Source: JBJGXI01 sp045635475 (lineage in GTDB: Bacteria; Bacillota; Bacilli; Bacillales; Amphibacillaceae). Taken from it: DNA of 64,000 nt. Position 1 is the first letter of the stretch. Every line of letters starts with the position of its first letter. The DNA is taken from positions 1-64,000 of the forward strand of contig NZ_JBJGXI010000010.1 in the NCBI RefSeq assembly GCF_045635475.1, given 5' to 3'. This document shows, in pieces, positions 60,834 through 64,000 of the stretch. Both the position numbers and the translations under genes were made by a program. The notes below the pieces were generated by a model that was given only the letters and a program-made list of their open reading frames with translations, did not search any database and had not been told where the DNA came from.

Positions 60834-62297
60834 ATGGAAAAGAAACGACCTTTGACTAGTGGAGTATTTCAGGGATTAAGGATGGTGTACATATTTGTTG
60901 CCTCTATCTTAGTCTTATTCATGTCGGCTTGCTCTGCGAACCAGGCAACGGTTGATCAATCGTTGCCAGTGCCGGAAGACCCTTATAAATCGATTGCCCC
61001 GTATGAGGGGGAGATGAGTAAGGAAGTGCACTCTGTTTATACGGGTAAAAAAGAAGTGGCACTTACATTTAGTGGTCTTGGTGATAAACAAATGATAATA
61101 CAGCTTTTGGACCAACTGGATGCGAACAATATGAAGGCGACTTTTTTTGTTCAAGGTGTTCGGGTTGCGGAGGATCCGGAGCTTGCCCGAGAAATTGTTG
61201 CTCGTGGCCATGAAATAGAGAATAACACGCTAAATCGTAGGGATATGCTTGAGTTATCGTATATTGAGACTTATCGGGAAATTGATTTATCGAATAAAAT
61301 TATCGCAGAGGAAACCGGTGTTACGCCGAAATATGTTCGTACCAAATCGAATATTAATAATGATGACGTTCGCTTAGCTACCGCTCATGCAGGTCTTGAT
61401 GCTGTTGTCCATTTCAGCATTAACCCACAAGATTGGGATATGAAGGATGCAGAAACGATTGCTGATCATGTAGCTACACATGCGCAGCGTGGGAGTATTA
61501 TCATGTTAAATGCGGATAAAAACCCGGCAGTGATTGACGCAATTCCGCTTATCGCTACAAAGGTAAACGAACTTGGATATCAGATTGTCACGCTGAATCA
61601 ATTGATGGAGCACGGGATAGAACCGAAACCATTAGAGGAAATAACAGGTTATGATGCGGTGACTACCAATGCCAATTATGAAAATGTTGAATATAATCTG
61701 TTTGATAGATTTGAAACGAAGGAAAAGCAAGTGGCGCTCACGTTTGATGATTGGGGATCTGACTATAAGGTATCGCAAATCCTTAATATCTTGGACAACT
61801 ATGGGATCAAAGCGACCTTTTTCTTGCGCACAAATAATATCGAAGCCAATCCGAATCTAGCAAGAGCGATATTCGAAGCCGGTCACGATGTTGCAAATCA
61901 TACGTACAGTCATCCGGATATTACCAAGCTATCGCCAGAAGCGCTTCAAGAAGAAGTGGTCCGTTCCCACCAAATTCTTACCAAAGCGATTCAAGCGCAG
62001 CCGCTGATGGTGTTCCGTCCACCTTATGGAACTGTAGATGAACAATCAGCTAGAGCTGTTGCGGCGACTGGTTACAAACACATTGCATTGTACGATGTGG
62101 ACAGTGAAGATTGGGTCGAAAATACAACGGCAGAACAAATCGAGACAAAAGTGCTCAATGAAGCGAAAAGTGGCAGCATCATTTTGTTACATTTGTTAGA
62201 TGATATGGAAACCTCTGATGCACTGCCGACGATCATCGAAACGTTACAGCAAAGAGGATTTTCTTTCGTTAAGCTATCTGAGGTAATTGATTTGTGA
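60834..62297 (+). CDS. Lipoprotein with two NodB polysaccharide deacetylase domains
   Basis: The 487-aa lipoprotein has a signal peptide (LFMSACSANQ) followed by two NodB-type domains. The first (about 70-255) is degenerate: LTFSGLGDK lacks the metal Asp pair and ENNTLNRRD replaces H-x3-H. The second (about 285-480) is intact with LTFDDWG, NHTYSHPD, RPPYGTVDE and ILLHLLDD. It likely deacetylates peptidoglycan or a wall polymer outside the cell. The first domain may bind substrate. A paralogue follows at 62660. The ribosome site is GAAGGGGAG. Confidence 0.93.
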   Translation: MEKKRPLTSGVFQGLRMVYIFVASILVLFMSACSANQATVDQSLPVPEDPYKSIAPYEGEMSKEVHSVYTGKKEVALTFSGLGDKQMIIQLLDQLDANNMKATFFVQGVRVAEDPELAREIVARGHEIENNTLNRRDMLELSYIETYREIDLSNKIIAEETGVTPKYVRTKSNINNDDVRLATAHAGLDAVVHFSINPQDWDMKDAETIADHVATHAQRGSIIMLNADKNPAVIDAIPLIATKVNELGYQIVTLNQLMEHGIEPKPLEEITGYDAVTTNANYENVEYNLFDRFETKEKQVALTFDDWGSDYKVSQILNILDNYGIKATFFLRTNNIEANPNLARAIFEAGHDVANHTYSHPDITKLSPEALQEEVVRSHQILTKAIQAQPLMVFRPPYGTVDEQSARAVAATGYKHIALYDVDSEDWVENTTAEQIETKVLNEAKSGSIILLHLLDDMETSDALPTIIETLQQRGFSFVKLSEVIDL

Positions 62298-62436
62298 TCG
62301 GGAACGCGCACAGCGTCAAATCCGAATAGCGAATAATAAAGATAATAACTGTGGTTTGCTGTCGAAATGAGTAGAAAACTAGTAAATAAACGGCAATCTT
62401 TTGTTGTAATTAATGAAGGAAAATAATACTAGAGAT

Positions 62437-62605
62437 TGTTCAAAAAGTCCCATTTCTGTCAAGGTGATTACCGAGGTAGCCTATCAACATCGAATATTAG
62501 ATTCGGCCTAAAAATCCGGTCATCACGTAGGTTCTGTCTACGCTCGGTATTCTTTTTCTAGTTTCATTCAGTCTTGTCGGTGCTAAAAACGGAACTTTTT
62601 GAACA
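62437..62605. repeat. MITE-like palindromic element (about 168 bp)
   Basis: The ends TGTTCAAAAAGTCC (62437-62450) and GGAACTTTTTGAACA (62591-62605) are inverted repeats. Inside, TACCGAGGTAG and CTACGCTCGGTA also pair, so almost the whole element folds. It lies between the two deacetylase genes. Confidence 0.82.
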
Positions 62606-62659
62606 CGCACTTATATAAAAACAACAAGCAAACGAGATAGTTTTTAAAGGAGAATTAAT

Positions 62660-64000
62660 ATGATCCAGTTGCGCCCGACTCATTATACGCATTTATCTTA
62701 TATATTAATCTTTATTGTGATTGCACTCTTTCTAAGCGCGTGCTCTAGTAGCACAACTGGAGAATATACCGACGTTCAGCCGGAGAATACAGATAACATA
62801 GCGCATGAACCAGGAGAAATGAGTAGAGAAATTCCATTTGTATACACAACGAAAAGACAGCTGACGATTACTTTCAATGGTATGGGTGACGCTGACATGA
62901 TGTATCGCATATTGGATCAACTCGGTGAACTAGGCATAAAAGCGACCTTCTTTCTACCGGGTATGCGTGTTGCAGAAGAGCCGAATATTGCTAAAGAAAT
63001 TGTAGCCCGTGGTCATGATGTCCAAAACAACACGTTAAACCGCAACGACCTCACCAAGCTCTCCTATGATGAAATCTACCAAGAAATTAACTTAGCAAAC
63101 GAAGTAATACAAGAAAAAACAGGCGTCACCCCGAAATACATTCGCACGAAATCAGGCGAATATAATGATGATGTTCGACTTGCCGCTACCGAAGCGGGAC
63201 TTGATGCGGTTATATATTACAGTGCCAACCCACAGGATTGGGATATGAAAAGTGCCGAGGCGATTGCTGATTATGTCTCTAAATATATTACCCGTGGTGG
63301 CATTATTACGTTAAACGCAGACATCAATCCGGCTGTTGTTGATGCGCTCCCGCTTATATATGACCAAGTAAAAGATACTGGCTATGAGCTGGTGACGTTA
63401 AGCCAACTAGTAGAAGAAGGTAGCGAACGTAAACCGCTGGAAGAAATAGAAGGCTATGATGCGGCCCAAATCAATCCCAATTATGATGCGGCTGAGCCAG
63501 AAGTGATAGAGTTGCTAGATCAAAACAAAAAGCAAATTGCACTGACATTTGATGACTGGGGAAGAGATAAGCGGATCACGAGAATTCTCGATATATTAGC
63601 AGAACAAAATGTAAAAGCAACCTTTTTCTTACGTGCCGATGGTGTGGAAGCAAACCCGAACTTAGCAGCAGCAATCGAGGCTGAAGGGCATGATATTGCT
63701 AACCATACGTACAGCCATCCTGTTTTAACGGGAATGGCTCAGGACAAAATTCAGCAGGAAATTGTCAAGGCGCACCAAGTGTTAACTTATGCGTTACAAA
63801 AACAGCCGTTAATGATATTCCGACCACCTACTGGGGAGATTGACGAGCCGTCAGCACAAGCGATTGCGGCAACCGGCTATAAAAAAATTGTTCTGTATGA
63901 TGTAACGACGTTGGATTGGGATGTGAATCACCATGCCGACCATATTATTAATGGATCACTCGAGCAAACGAAGAACGGTAGTATTATCTTGTTGCACTTG
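62660..64000 (+). CDS. Second double-NodB deacetylase lipoprotein (partial at window end)
   Basis: An ATG at 62660 behind AAAGGAGAA opens a frame that runs to the window edge (447 codons). It has a lipoprotein signal (LFLSACSSSTTG), a degenerate first NodB domain (ITFNGMGDAD, NNTLNRNDL) and an intact second one (LTFDDWGRD, ANHTYSHPV, FRPPTGEIDE, SIILLHL). About 60% of residues match the preceding gene, so the pair arose by tandem duplication. In this copy the RPPYG motif is RPPTG. The gene lacks only about its last 25-40 codons here. Confidence 0.93.
   Translation, partial: MIQLRPTHYTHLSYILIFIVIALFLSACSSSTTGEYTDVQPENTDNIAHEPGEMSREIPFVYTTKRQLTITFNGMGDADMMYRILDQLGELGIKATFFLPGMRVAEEPNIAKEIVARGHDVQNNTLNRNDLTKLSYDEIYQEINLANEVIQEKTGVTPKYIRTKSGEYNDDVRLAATEAGLDAVIYYSANPQDWDMKSAEAIADYVSKYITRGGIITLNADINPAVVDALPLIYDQVKDTGYELVTLSQLVEEGSERKPLEEIEGYDAAQINPNYDAAEPEVIELLDQNKKQIALTFDDWGRDKRITRILDILAEQNVKATFFLRADGVEANPNLAAAIEAEGHDIANHTYSHPVLTGMAQDKIQQEIVKAHQVLTYALQKQPLMIFRPPTGEIDEPSAQAIAATGYKKIVLYDVTTLDWDVNHHADHIINGSLEQTKNGSIILLHL

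Overview
The window is a low-GC Firmicutes chromosome, most likely a Bacillaceae member of the Oceanobacillus/Virgibacillus type. This is inferred from the strong GGAGG ribosome binding sites, frequent GTG/TTG starts, a SAM-I riboswitch, a sigma-B-type promoter, a B. subtilis ydaJKLMN-like cluster and an LPDTA sorting signal. No rRNA, tRNA or CRISPR array was seen.

Layout. 0.2-1.4 kb: an M20 peptidase. 1.9-13.3 kb: an AT-rich exopolysaccharide cluster built around GDP-L-fucose (gmd, fcl, manC), with a flippase, four glycosyltransferases, a pyruvyl-transferase-like protein and a polymerase split by an apparent 1-nt frameshift. 14.2-18.5 kb: a secreted NlpC/P60 hydrolase, a DUF1540 mini-protein, three tandem paralogous small proteins and a truncated CBO0543-type membrane protein. 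18.7-23.3 kb: a 1525-aa pseudokinase/ATPase/GAF/LuxR regulator. 23.4-25.1 kb: non-coding repeats, including eight 51-bp units that each can form a hairpin. 25.2-28.0 kb: a wall-anchored GLUG/Ig-like surface protein.

29.2-42.2 kb is a cyclic-di-GMP district. It has a stand-alone PilZ protein, a UDP-GlcNAc 2-epimerase gene fused by overlap to a ydaJKLMN/pss-like synthase operon (with a GGDEF protein whose active site is lost but whose I-site is kept), and a c-di-GMP-I riboswitch plus terminator in front of a PAS-GGDEF-EAL-PilZ gene. Together these suggest c-di-GMP-controlled production of a polysaccharide, possibly ManNAc-based. At 43-44 kb an RsbR-like stressosome protein lies behind a sigma-B-type promoter.

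44.9-53.1 kb is a sulfur-scavenging region: SAM-I riboswitch, YezD-like protein, FMN reductase, two NtaA/SnaA-type monooxygenases, MetNIQ transporter and an aldo/keto reductase. Two near-identical leader/terminator elements sit inside it.

47-61 kb is full of REP-like palindromes (outer arms GGGGTCAG/CTGACCCC), and a REP-associated Y1 transposase at 59 kb is the likely mobiliser. REP copies supply the stop codons of at least four genes and one copy lies in frame inside the transposase gene. Between them lie a DUF6398 protein, a DUF3990 (ADP-ribosyltransferase-like) gene with a small partner resembling a toxin-antitoxin pair, an ion channel and a zinc-finger/DUF2087 regulator. The window ends in two tandem lipoproteins with double NodB deacetylase domains, the second cut by the window edge.
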